Part shown: in pieces, positions 21,039-32,013 of the stretch
Layout: each line of letters starts with the position of its first letter
Position numbering within the stretch: the first letter of the stretch is position 1
NCBI GenBank assembly: GCA_028554645.1
Contig: JAQOOI010000038.1
Coordinates: forward strand, 186,001-250,000
Direction: 5' to 3'
DNA: 64,000 nt
From: Omphalotus guepiniiformis
Taxonomy: Eukaryota; Basidiomycota; Agaricomycetes; Agaricales; Omphalotaceae
Notes under the pieces: model-generated
The model's input: the letters and a program-made list of their open reading frames with translations, nothing else
Told to the model about the DNA's origin: nothing
The model's database searches: none
Made by a program: the position numbers and the translations under genes

Positions 21039-23831
21039 GGTATGATATCCTGCGTTCCATCGAACGCTGCTTTCGAGCTCATTTCGTTTTGTACTTGCTA
21101 CATACTAGGTGCCCGACAGAATGTCGCCTATCCTTCTCTTCTGATCCATGGAAGTGTGTTGTTTCACTACGGACGATGACCCATAGCAAAGGGCAAACAC
21201 TTGGCCAAGCACGTAACGAACCTTTCGCCGATGTCATCTACGACAAAGCTCACGTCGAAGACCGGATTAGGAGAGCTCAGCGAGCGATTCTCACTTGCCT
21301 AGAAGTCAATTCCTGACTGGTGTGGATGAGGATATCGATGATGGGAACAGCAGCACGTTCTCGACGAAATGTGTTTCTTTGCAGATTAATGGACCGGATG
21401 TTGCTGATCTTTCGTTTTGCGACTTGCCTGGTGAGTGAAAAGGGTTCTGAGTTTAAAGTTCGTTATCTTTTACTCACTGAGGTCAACGTCAACTTATCCA
21501 GGTCTATTTCGATCGACGTCTGGTAAGGAAGGGACGTCTGGAGATATAGAATTGATTGAAAGAATCGTCGAGTCGTACATCAACAAACCAAGTTGTATCA
21601 TCCTTCTCACTGTTTCCTGCGAAAGTACGGTCCTTTGCTCTTTTTATTCTGTCTGCTTCTTTTCACGCATATACCCTTCATCCCAGCCGACTTTCAAAAC
21701 CAAGGAGCGCTCCAGCTGGCGAGGAAATTCGATCGAAGCGGAGATCGCACAGTCGGTGTCCTCACCAAACCCGATCGAATCTCCGCGGGCGATGAAGGTG
21801 ATTGGGTTGGGTTCATCCGAAACGAAACTCAACCCTTGATGAATAACTGGTTTTGCGTCAAACAACCCAACTCTGTCGATCTGAAAGCTGGTATCACCTG
21901 GACTGAAGCGCGAACCAAGGAAAATGAATATTTCTCGATGACACCGCCGTGGTCGGAATTGGGGTCTATGTATCAAAAGTATCAACGAACGTCGAATTTG
22001 GTGGAGAGGTTGAGCAGTATTTTGTCGGTTCTGATCTCAAAAAGGTGTGTGAAGCGTTTATGAATAGTGATCGTGACCAAATAATTGACATGTATCGTGT
22101 CACTAGGCTTCCAGAGATTCACAATGAGCTAGATGCTGTTATTCAGGAGACCCGCTTGCAGTTGAATGAGCTGCCGAAGGAGCCCTCGAAGGATCCTCTC
22201 GGTGACATCTCCGCGATGATTCATGGATTCACGACTGACCTCGCAAGACACATTGAAGGAATTCCACAGCAGAGCGGCTTATTGCAAACAATTCGACCTG
22301 CCCAACAACGCTTCAGGAGACAAATTCGGCTCACAGCTCCGAGATTCAGGCCGTATGAGAGGCGCTATGCGAATAAAAAGTCTTTTCCCGCAGCGGACTT
22401 TCTCGAGCATGAGGAAGAGGATGCTGACGACTCAGAGGGCGACATCAGTGACGACGACGAGGAAATGTCATGCCAGGATGGTCCTTCAGAAGCGACTCAG
22501 AAGGCCGTCTACATTGACGAGGTAATGACTCGAGCGCTCGAGTAAGTGGCACAGATATCTCTCCCCGGAAACCCCTGGTCTCATCCCTGATTGACTAGAG
22601 CCCGCACTCGAGAACTTCCGGAGAATTATTCCTATGTTCTTCATTGCTGAGATTACCAGTCAGTGGCACAAGCCAACGGAGAGACTGTGCAATACTGTCT
22701 ACAGAATTTGTACTGAACCTTGTATCTGAGCATTTCGCTCACTTCGGTCTGGGTTTGCTTGAGCGTCAAGTCAGGTAAGATTGGTAGCTATGACGTGAAT
22801 GCACGATTTGAACGCTGACGCATTCTACGTTCAAGGTTGATTCTTCAAGAATACTTGAAGCAGAAATTCCGAGAGACAGAGATGAGTTTAAAATGGTTGG
22901 TATCCCTCGAAGACCGTCCCTTCACTCTTAATGCCCATTATCTCTCCGATTACAAGGCCAAGTTTATGAAGTTTTATAAAGCTGCTCGAGGCCACGAGAA
23001 TTTTAGCACCGACACTCTCAAGCGACTTCAAATCTATCCAAAACGATCCAGCCCGGCCCCTTCCGGTACTAGCAATAGTATAGCGACAGCGCTGTCTGCG
23101 ATCGCTGAACTAGGCGTTCGAGCAGTGGATCTCATAAAATTACTCCCTCCGGACGAGATGGAACCAGCACTCAATATCATGGCAGACGTTCAAGGTTACT
23201 TCCAAGGTAACAAAGCTGTTCTCTGTCCAAATATTACTATGTGCGCTAATGGTTTTGATAGTGGCCTACAAACGCTTTGTGGACATTGTCCCGCTTACTA
23301 TCGATCACGAGCTTGTGCGGAGTTTGCAAGACGACATCCTGTCGGTAATATACTCCGGATTGCGTATTCATGAGAAGGATGGAATGCGGATCGTACACTT
23401 CCTATTACACCGCCGGTTTCGCATTTGTATTTGCGCTCCACGGCAGCAGCCCCATCCTACACGTCCGAGTTGTATCTGCGCAAACATTGTTTCTGAACGA
23501 AATGCACCACGGCGCCTGCAGCGGAGAAAACGCCTGCGACGGGTTTTTCCTGATTCTCGTGTCTACCGTTCTCGAAGGACCCTTCAGACTCTACCAGAGG
23601 ATAGGAAGCCATGTCTGAAGTTGGAAAAGGTCCACGACACGTAGTCGTCCTCCAATATGTACAGCGACTCTCGTCGAATCCTGCAACGCAGTGACTGAGG
23701 AGATGCGAACAGGGTCAAAGGGTTTGGTAGGGTAACGTTCGGGGCCGTCCAAGCTTGGACCCAGGAGTTGGAGGAAGAAAATGGGCCGCAGAGCAAGTCA
23801 CTATCTCGGCCGCATACACTTGACTTCAACA

Positions 23832-25779
23832 CTACCCACTCATCAACATCTCTCGCACACCTTCCCAAACAGCCTCACAACTATCTAAAATAGAAATCTC
23901 CGTCAGGGCTTGTACCATCGCAAACCTCGTTCTATGTCTATTCGGTGGTAATTCCTATATGTACAAACGATGATTAGACACATTCACCCATAGGACAATT
24001 TGTTTAGGGGGACTTACATCTAAAAAGTCGCCCAAACTTTTATCGGGAGGTAATGAAGGTCCTATATGTCCTCTTCGATCTCGACATAACGAAAGAATCG
24101 TAGATGCCGTTCGTTGCACGAGTGTGCGTACGCGGACCAAATCATCGTCATCTTCCTCCATCTTATCATGCTCTCCTCCTCCTTCCATACATTCTTCCAA
24201 CCGAGTTTGGTATTCCACCATCTGGTTCAAAACCACACGTAATTTTGTGGAATGAACATCGACTCCCGCCAGCCCGCAATGAAGAGCAGAAACGAATGTC
24301 CAAAGCTGACGAGAAACCCTTCCTTCACAATTGATACAAAATATCTCTGGACGTCCCATCAGCAACTCGAGCGCCGGGTTAAACACCATTTGCGATTCCG
24401 CGAAAGATCCTTCGCGGTCGTCGAGATACGAGGAGATCTCATCCCACGAGCGTATGAACGACTTTGCCAGCTCCCTCGCGGACGAACCGTCCGATTCGCT
24501 GGACAGAAAGTGGACAAGTTCGTCGAATCTCCAAATGGTTTTGTCGTTCTCGTTGACGTCTAGTGTGAATCCGTATTGAGCGATTAGCTGGGCGTTGCTT
24601 AGAGTCTCGCCGTAGGTGTTGAAGACCTCGGATTGAGGAGGGATGAATGTATTTGATACCATCTCGTAGTAGTCTTCTGAGGTCGATTCAATGTCATTTT
24701 TATGACTGGAGGAAGGGTGGATATCGGCTTCAGGTTCACGGTCGTGCGGGCATTGTCGGAAGGAACCGCATTCGGGACATACTTGGAATTCGCTCTATGA
24801 AAGGTTCAGCGACGGAAGTCGAGAAGTGGAGAAGGGTTAGTACCTCGAGGTGCACATGATGATCGTAGGTGTGGTTGAATCTGCGATAGAGGAAGACATG
24901 AAAAACCCACGTGCGGTACAAAGATGACTACGTACGCATCAGCGATAGGAACCATAGATAACCCATGATATGCGTCGACCATAAACGCTCTTGAAGATAC
25001 CAAAGCATACGATCGATAAAAACCACGAAGCGTTGGTGTCTCCGTTCCTCTACCCTCCCGAGCGAGATACTGCGAGAAAGTCGGTATGACAGACTCATGA
25101 TAAAAGGATTGAATCTCAGTCTACTTTGTACACAGTGTCAACAAGTCGTATCGGGCCTAGCAAGTAAGAAAAACTCACCAGTAGATCACCGTCTAACCCA
25201 GGTGCAGAAAGAATTCTATCAACTTCCGTACCCTTTAAATAGCTCATCGCGGTAATTCCATCCTGCGAGACTTGGTCATCATCATCATCATCTTCGAGAT
25301 TCCAGAAAAGCGGAAGATCGACGGTTTGTTCTGGGAAAGATTGGATATAGCCAAACCACCTCGAGCTAGGTCCCTTTGCTCTACAGGTTACATGAGATCG
25401 GGAATAGATGGCAGGGATGAGGGAGGGAGTAGAGAAGACCCCTTACATTTCGATATACAGAGCTAGTGAGAGCGCGAGCTGAGCTTCGAGTCCGTATGGT
25501 GCTGCGTTGAGTATATGCGCTGCAGAGCATGATTTCACGGAGAGTACAGCTGATTTCGGTATCTTGACCACTAGAAAACCCCGTTTGAACGCAATCTGAA
25601 GAAGGAGTTGAAGAATTCGTACGAGTTATTGAAGGATGAATCGTTTCGTTACGAGAGTATACAGCTATTCCAGTCTCATCTGGTTTGAAGTATACCCTAG
25701 GATCGATTTCGAGGTGATTAAATTTACACCAGTCTAGAAGAATGTCGATTTTTGTTGCGGTGGAGGAGTGGTCGATCAT
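23832..25779 (-). CDS. SET-domain lysine methyltransferase (RKM/SETD6-like)
   Basis: Protein lysine methyltransferase of the class with split SET and Rubisco-LSMT-like C-terminal domain; fungal members modify ribosomal proteins or other non-histone targets. Start ATG at 25779 gives LLDWCKFNHLEIDPRVYF, then, after an intron (donor GTACGA), TLVKIPKSAVLSV. The SET core is split by introns: SSRAFMVDAYHGLSMVPIAD, then AFNHTYDHHVHLE (the NH motif), CPECGSFRQCPHDREPEADI, and FIPPQSEVFNTYGETLSNAQ with the NTYG cofactor motif and LIAQYGF. The last intron joins GDFLD to ELPPNRHRTRF, and the protein ends VREMLMSG with TAG at 23832-23834. All junctions tested keep frame. Methylation target not predictable from sequence. 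Confidence 0.87.
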
Positions 25780-25876
25780 GGTGGAGGCCGCAGGCCTTTG
25801 AATGAATGAAACATGAGCAAATAGATGGCTTAGGGCTGGCGGCACTGCCACAACTTGAATTCGCTTCACGATATAA

Positions 25877-26119
25877 ACGACTTCGAGAACGCCGCTTGGG
25901 TACAACCCTGGTGTCACACAACTCCTTCACGCAAATGGCCGCACCGCCGTTGACGTCGTTCTTACACGGAGATGGGGAGTTGGAGTTGAGAATGATATTG
26001 AGTTTCAGAATGAATGGGAGATGTTGAGTGATTGGAATGAAGATGATGAGGCTTGTGCGGAGGAGAATGCGCCTTGCTTTCCCAGTGCTCCTGGGGAGTC
26101 GAATATGGATTTATCGTAA
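25877..26119 (+). CDS. Orphan open frame, possible last exon of a lost gene
   Basis: An 81-codon open frame with coding-like composition (TPLGYNPGVTQLLHANGR..., then an acidic C-terminus with EWEMLSDWNEDDEACAEEN) runs to TAA at 26117-26119. It has no good ATG near its start and follows the divergent SET gene start (25779) by about 100 bp, which leaves no room for upstream exons unless they overlap that gene. No family recognised. It may be a fragment left by rearrangement or chance. Confidence 0.25.
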   Translation, partial: TTSRTPLGYNPGVTQLLHANGRTAVDVVLTRRWGVGVENDIEFQNEWEMLSDWNEDDEACAEENAPCFPSAPGESNMDLS

Positions 26120-27131
26120 TAATTTCACTTTCGATTACTTGTGAGTCCGTTTGTCAATTTCGATCTTTTTCTTTCTTCTGATTATCTCGCAGTGTAATAT
26201 ATAGCGTGTACTTGGAATGTACTTGTATCAAATATTCTTGAAATACCATTCGTCTGCCTTCCTGCGATCAAATTTTTCGACATGCCCTTCAGCGCTAGCA
26301 GTTGTGTCATCATGCCACTCGAACAGTCTGGTGCGCTTGAAAACGTGTCCTGGTTTTCTATTGCTTAGAAGCTAGCGGTCTAGTTATCCACACCAAGGCT
26401 TGGGCTTTGTGAGTTGTTTTCGCTGCTTCGTATATTTGGTATTAAAGTATGGCAGGCTCACACTTGTAACCGTTCCCCTTCCTCACCTAATTGCCATGGA
26501 TGTGACCTTTCAGGCCGTCTATGATAGTTTCCAGCCACGGGAGTGTGGGATTGGGCCCACCAAAGTGAAGGGCGTGGTCGATAGTGGAGGTGCACGCAAC
26601 GCTGCCAATGCGAATGATGTTGAAGGTGAATTGAGAATGGGCCTAGTAAGGGGTTAATCCTACGGAGAAGGTGGGTTGCTCTTCCTTTTTCTATTGCTCA
26701 AGCAATTTCATCTGGGCTTCACAGCGGCTCTTGGACCCTACTCCGTCGACCGGTCGACCGATGAATGCTCGGCAAGTATTCATTCAGGACGTCAAGTTTG
26801 AGCAGAGCAACCCTGCAGCATCGAACATGAGTTCGTCAAACATTCAGCGTGTATGTGTTTTGCGAGTTCTGTATGACATCTTTCCTTGACAGTATCTCCT
26901 TATCAATATGCATCGTTCATTATTAGCGGACGATCGATAAATTACGGACGCAGAACCTGACCTTAAGTCAACTTACCTTCATCTACCCATGATACGGTCG
27001 TGTCCATCGAAGTACTCGGGATATAGTAGGGCAATGAGATGACATGTCAAAGGTCGGTTACTTGTTTTCAACCTAAGAACACCTTTCGTTCTTACATGTG
27101 AACGCGTCTAGAACAAAGTGATATACCTTTC
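26120..27131. other. Intergenic stretch, no gene seen
   Basis: No domain, tRNA or repeat recognised. A 14-bp perfect palindrome GTCGACCGGTCGAC lies at 26745-26758. Confidence 0.4.
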
Positions 27132-27440
27132 ATGGCTCGACGGAGAGGTAAGAATGGACAATTAGCCACCAGAGACGCAAGTATTTTCACGTCAACGTCA
27201 AGTGCAGGGCTCGAAGTGGCAGGTTCTATGAAAGCGGAGCCTTCAAGTTTGTTCGACAACCTCAAGGGTCACATTGGAGTCTGTTATAGTTCATTTATGA
27301 TGACAATTGTTCTGTCTTTACCTTAACAGTTAACAGAGCTCACTGTTTACATCGCCTTGATGCTACTGGTGATCTACGCCACCACATATCCAAGCCGAGC
27401 TGTGCGCAATTACGTGCTTGAAACAATGATCTGTCAATGA
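27132..27440 (+). CDS. Possible small single-pass membrane protein
   Basis: An ATG at 27132 opens MARRRGKNGQLATRDASIF..., a polar N-terminus. After an intron (one option: donor GTCACA at about 27270 to an acceptor near 27338) the frame continues into ELTVYIALMLLVIYATTYPS, a clear membrane segment, then RAVRNYVLETMICQ and TGA at 27438-27440. The product is about 85-90 residues, positively charged at the N-terminus, with one transmembrane helix. Two splice solutions keep frame, so the junction is uncertain. No family recognised; a real gene is plausible because the helix appears only after splicing, but chance cannot be excluded. Confidence 0.35.
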
Positions 27441-27843
27441 ACTACCCACTCCGCCAAGATGAATACCCCAGCAGACCCTGCTCAAGGTCCGATGCACTCA
27501 ATTGAATCGACATCTATCGATTACCGTACCGCTGGCTGCTCAATTGCTCCTTTATTATTAAACGCCGCTCAATACGGACGTTCTGCAAAGAATATCTTGC
27601 CAGCATGAGGAGCGCTTTCAAGTATCAAGACAGGAGCTCTTGATTTATGTTCCCGTTTTAGTTTTCGGGATGACATAGGTACCGACCTCTCCATTCTATC
27701 AAGTTGGCCGAGATCTAACTCGATAAGTTGTAGAGGCATATTTGCGGTACCCCATACCATTTAAAAGGGCAACAGCTGCAGCAAGAGAAATCAGCTCCCA
27801 TCGAGTTCTTCATCTGTTTTCATCTAATCGCCTCAAACCCAAC

Positions 27844-30118
27844 ATGTCTCGTTTTGTCATTACTGGTGCAAAAGGTGGCTCTTCCGCTGGCGCCGCTGCC
27901 CCGAATCGTCTCGAAATCAACGACTTTGTCAAGGTCGAGGATCAGTTCTCGCTCTACGTCCAGGCGCTGCAGTCTTCGTGCATGCAACAGTACACCCCCA
28001 CCTGACATTTGGCACCCGACAGAGTCTATCTATTCGAACAAAAGCCAAAGCGAAATAGATTCATTCTTCCAGATCGGTGGGATTCACGGCCTGCCCTACG
28101 TCTCGTGGGACGGGTCCGGTGAAGCCCCCGTTGACCCCGATGCTTGGGAAGGGTACTGCACCCATGGAAATGTCCTGTTCCCGACTTTCCACCGCCCCTA
28201 CGTTGCTCTCATTGAGGTAAGATATTTCTCTTCTTTAACTGCCTAAACGCACAGTACTAACTCGTTTATCAATCCCCCCCGCCACCCCCAGCAAGTCATC
28301 CAGAATGAAGCCATCAAGATTGCATCAAAGTACACTGTTGACGCTGCGCGCTTCCAGAATGCGGCCTTGAATCTCCGTCAGCCGTACTGGGACTGGGCTC
28401 ACAATGCCGTCCCTCCTGCAGAGGTGATCTCCCTCGACAAGGTCACGATTACCGTTGCGGATGGGAAGAAGGTATCAGTTGATAATCCCCTCAGGAGGTA
28501 CACATTTCACCCTATCGATCCGTCGTTCCCGAGCCCGTACAGTCACTGGAAGACGACTTTGAGGCATCCCAGGGGAACCGGTGCGAATGCGACAGAGAAT
28601 ATTAACGAGCTGAGAAGGTAATTGTCTTATTACCCATGTCTATGCATGTTACCCATGGTCTTGCTCATTCCTTTCAATTTGTAGCACACTTCGAAGCGTA
28701 CAGAATCAGCTCACCACTAACACCTTCAACCTGCTCACCCGTGTTCATACCTGGCCTGCTTTCAGTAACCACACCCCTGGTGATGGTGGAAGTTCCAGCA
28801 ACAGTTTGGAAGCTATTCATGATGGTGTTCACGTCGACGTCGGAGGGAATGGACAGATGTCTGATCCTTCGGTTGCAGGTGAGCCAACGTTTCATTTGTT
28901 CTTAGCAGTCACTCATCTGTTCGTTCCTAGGATTTGACCCAATTTTCTTTATGCACCATGCTCAGGTTGACCGTCTGCTTGCTCTCTGGTCAGCTTTGAA
29001 CCCCGGCGTATGGGTTACCCCTGGCCCAGCGGAAGGCGGATCGTGGACTATCCCAGCTGACGCTACTGTGGACGAGAACACCAGTGAGTATTCTGGATAT
29101 CATATGTGAGGAACGTACTGAATAGGTTGTCATCAGATCTTACGCCATTCTGGAACACTCAGTCTTCCTACTGGATTTCGTCCAGCGTCCCGGACACGTC
29201 TAAGTTCGGCTACACCTATCCTGAATTCAACAATCTCGACATGGGAAACCCAGACGCTGTAAAAGCAGCAATTGCGAAGGCTGTGAATGATCTCTATGGT
29301 GGTCCCGTATTCAGGAATATCCCTACCAACTTCCTGAGTCAACCGTCGAATGTCACAGCTGCATCAGCATCTGAACCCACCGCTGGCACCGCCACTAGAT
29401 CTCTTCCCTCGAACACCGGATCTAGCGGTGCGTCTACCACTCACGAAAGTACTGGTGGCGTTCAGGTGCAGCTCGCCCAAGCATCTACCGATCAACAGGC
29501 AGCAGGTCTCTGGGAGTGGACTGCTCGCGTTCGAGTGAAGAAATACGAAGTAGGAGGTAGCTTTACCGTCCTTTTCTTCCTTGGAGAGGTCCCGCAGGAT
29601 CCGGAACAGTGGCGCACTAGTTCCAACTTTGTCGGCGCTCATCATGCATTCGTGAACAGGTGCGTGAATTCAATTGTTCATGATCCCACTTGGAAGATTC
29701 GTTATGCTGAATCAAAGTTATATTCTTGCAGTTCCGCTAATCGGTGTGCCAACTGTCGTCGACAGAGGGATATTGAACTCGAAGGATTCGTACATCTCAA
29801 TGACGGGATTGCGAGGCTTTCGGGGCTTCATTCGCTTCAACCTAACGTTGTTGAACCTTACCTTAAGGAAAAACTCCACTGGCGTGTCATCAAAGTTAGT
29901 GGCATCATTCGCAGTAAATTGACTATGACTGAACACTGATCAAAGTCTCTGGAGACGTCGTCGCTACTCCTGAAGTCTCGTCCCTTGAAGTTACTGTTGT
30001 CGCTACGCGACTCACTCTTCCTCCTGGCGGAATGTTCCCGGAGCCTAGCGAGACGCAACATCATCATGGAATCACGTTTGGACGTGCGGGTGGTTCACGT
30101 CATGCGCCTGCGGCCTGA
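27844..30118 (+). CDS. Tyrosinase (polyphenol oxidase) with lid domain, possibly damaged
   Basis: Type-3 copper oxidase that hydroxylates monophenols and oxidises diphenols in melanin formation. It starts [20 protein letters not shown]. Copper A histidines lie in [17 protein letters not shown]; copper B is in [12 protein letters not shown] and [19 protein letters not shown]. The lid domain follows (SLWEW-like [30 protein letters not shown], to [14 protein letters not shown] and GITFGRAGG). Most introns have good borders. Two do not. Exon 1 (to LYVQALQ) and exon 2 ([19 protein letters not shown]) differ by one frame, and no GT-AG intron I tried between 27957 and 28024 fits except one with a poor GTCCAG donor. 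The last intron lacks an AG at the expected acceptor, so an unspliced reading stops at 29939 and loses about 60 residues. Those last residues are otherwise open to TGA at 30116. Confidence 0.85.
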
Positions 30119-30397
30119 ATAAAACGCCTTTCCCGCTTTGCAATGCGTAATTCAGAAGTGTAATCTTCTTCAGTTGTACTATCATGTATTAGCACCTTGT
30201 TAGTAAGGTTGATGTTCAAATTCAAATCTTGTGACCCAAGTACTGTATCACCGGGCCAGATGTACTTTAGTCTTTCTTCGGATCCGCTTGTCCACTGTTC
30301 ATCAGTGTTTTAGTCTCAGACATGTCTACTTAGGTACACCTACCCTCTTTCAACAACTTCTACATGAGCAACATCGCGATGAATGTAAACCACTTCC

Positions 30398-31101
30398 ATG
30401 ACTCCAGCCAGATCTAATAGCCCATCTACCACCCACAAAAACACCGGTGACGCTCATGATCAAGTACAGGCATCAAGTTTGTGGGAGTGGGATGCTCGCA
30501 TTCGAGTGAATCAATACGCAGTCGGGGGTTCATTCTCCATCATCTTATTCCTCGGCGAGATCCCTCAGGATCCATCATCGTGGTCTACTAACCCCAACTA
30601 TGTCGGAAGTCATTCTGTATACGTGACCAGGTGGTGCGTTTCTGAAAAAAAAAACCATCGCAAGTGGAGAATTCCTGGCCTAATCTGAATCTGAATCTTT
30701 TGTTGCATTGCAGCTCTAATTCGGACAAGAGGGAAATCCAAGGAAGCGTACCCCTCAATGACGGAATTACGAGACTTTCAGGGCTTCCTTCGTTCCAGCC
30801 TAATGTCGTCGAACCGTATCTTACGGAGAACCTCCATTGGTATGTTATCAAGGTCAGCTTGAACTTCTCGTATCAGCATTGTAATTTGCAACAACCGCCA
30901 CGACGACTGTGACTGAACCAATCTACATAGACTGGCCAAGTCATTGATATCTCTTCAGTTCCCTCTCTTGAAGTTACTGTTATCGCAACGCGACTTATTC
31001 TTCCTCCTGGCGCAATGTTTCCTGAGCCCAGCGAGACGCATCACTATCATGGAATTACGTTTGGGCGCCCGGGAGGGTCACGACAAGCGCCTGTGTCCTG
31101 A
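30398..31101 (+). CDS. Stand-alone tyrosinase lid (C-terminal) domain copy
   Basis: Tandem partial duplicate of the upstream gene holding only the C-terminal lid domain, with no copper-binding catalytic domain. It opens with ATG at 30398 (MTPARSNSPSTTHKNTG), equivalent to the linker before the lid in the parent. Two introns sit at the same places as in the parent: after VYVTR (30633) and after LHWYVIK, where a good acceptor TAG restores the frame into TGQVIDISSVPSLEV. It ends EPSETHHYHGITFGRPGG... with TGA at 31099-31101. The frame is intact if spliced, so it could yield about a 190-residue soluble protein. In tyrosinases the lid shields the active site until cleaved; what a separate lid would do is unknown. 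It may be a pseudogene lacking its own promoter. Confidence 0.7.
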
Positions 31102-31240
31102 AGGGTAACGCTTTTCCTGCATCGCAATGGTTGGTCATTTGATTTTCATTTTTACTGTTAGCAGCTTGATTATAATAATATCCAGACATTTTGAAGTCCC
31201 ATGAACGCGTCACACCCAATATCAACCGTGATGAATTGAC

Positions 31241-31790
31241 GTTGCAGACCATGGTGTGAAGAGCAGGACGGTTTATTGATAAAGGGAGACATATACGAGC
31301 CCACTAGTAACGCGCAGCCCGTATATATACAAATATATGTTTTAGGTTCTAAACATTCTAGTAAACCTATAAAAAAAGACAGAAATCCATAAGATTCATG
31401 CGGGAAAAGGCACAAAAAAGCAGCCCTCATACCTCATCGAACGGATGTGTGTCGTGAAGGCAACTTTCCCAAAACTTCGTTCACAGCTCTTTCTGCTGTG
31501 GCTTCATCAGGTGGAAGCGACAGATATCGAGGTAATCGCACGACGGCGTACACGCGCATGAGCAACAACACCTCCGTTCTCGACAGGTATACCGTATGAT
31601 CTTGCATGGCGTACATGAGATTTCGTTCGGGACTCTGACCGCCTAATCTGTGTTGATCCAATAAATACACCACGAGCTCTGTTTCGCCATCTTTAGAAGG
31701 TGCTAGGAAGAGGGTCAGATGGCGAGGAAGAGGAAGCAGCGCAAATTTAGTATTAACCTCCACGTGACCACGTGATGAGTCACTCAGTGA
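31241..31790 (-). pseudogene. Truncated ATP23 copy lacking the protease site
   Basis: Direct duplicate of the ATP23 gene at 33680-34562. Matching blocks are the 3' flank and last exon (31241-31560 against 33530-33830; ends near FDEV), the middle exon with SPERNLMYAM aligned to [11 protein letters not shown] (about 31600-31680), and the start of the gene with its promoter-side CCACGTGACC. The segment holding HELVH and the Cys-rich block is gone and the frame is shifted, so it cannot encode a protease. A 233-codon open frame across it is a by-product of the decay. Confidence 0.75.
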
Positions 31791-32013
31791 CTCACTGTCG
31801 CGTCTCGTGTTGCGAGTTATCCTTAGCCTCAAAGTCATCGCTCTACCAAATTGCACCGGTAAGTCCAACCACGATATATGCTCGGATTGATATCGGACTG
31901 ATATTTGTGTGGCCCAGCAAGTCTTGCACCGAACAAGGCAACGTCGTGGACGAGGGTCTATATAACGTTCGCGTTGACTACCGTGACAGTGGTATTTCCC
32001 CCAACCCGCAGCA

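Larger units (their letters stand above)
16083..23370 (+). pseudogene. Dynamin-like (Mx-type) GTPase pseudogene split by a copia element
   Basis: Left part (about 16083-16177) encodes the end of G1, STGKSSLIESIPGITLPRAS, up to ACT-AG of a 5' splice site. The right part resumes at 21109 with the G2 segment CPTECRLSF, then LSFCDLPG (G3, 21430), IVESYINKPSCIILLTVSCE, GVLTKPDRISAGDEGDW (G4), the stalk with LLQTIRPAQQRFRR, and a later region with VAYKRFVDIVPLTIDHE near 23262. Introns with good borders separate these exons (e.g. 21431-21501 and 22061-22109). Lesions: a short deletion with frameshift just before G1 near 16100, a frameshift near 21310, two more near 22640 and 22715, and the 4.9-kb transposon. 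I see no convincing N-terminal exon upstream of 16083. Intact relatives are large GTPases remodelling membranes. Confidence 0.85.

Noticed and set aside
26745..26758. 14-bp perfect palindrome GTCGACCGGTCGAC
   Set aside because: Isolated and short, with no gene or repeat context; expected by chance at this scale in 64 kb.
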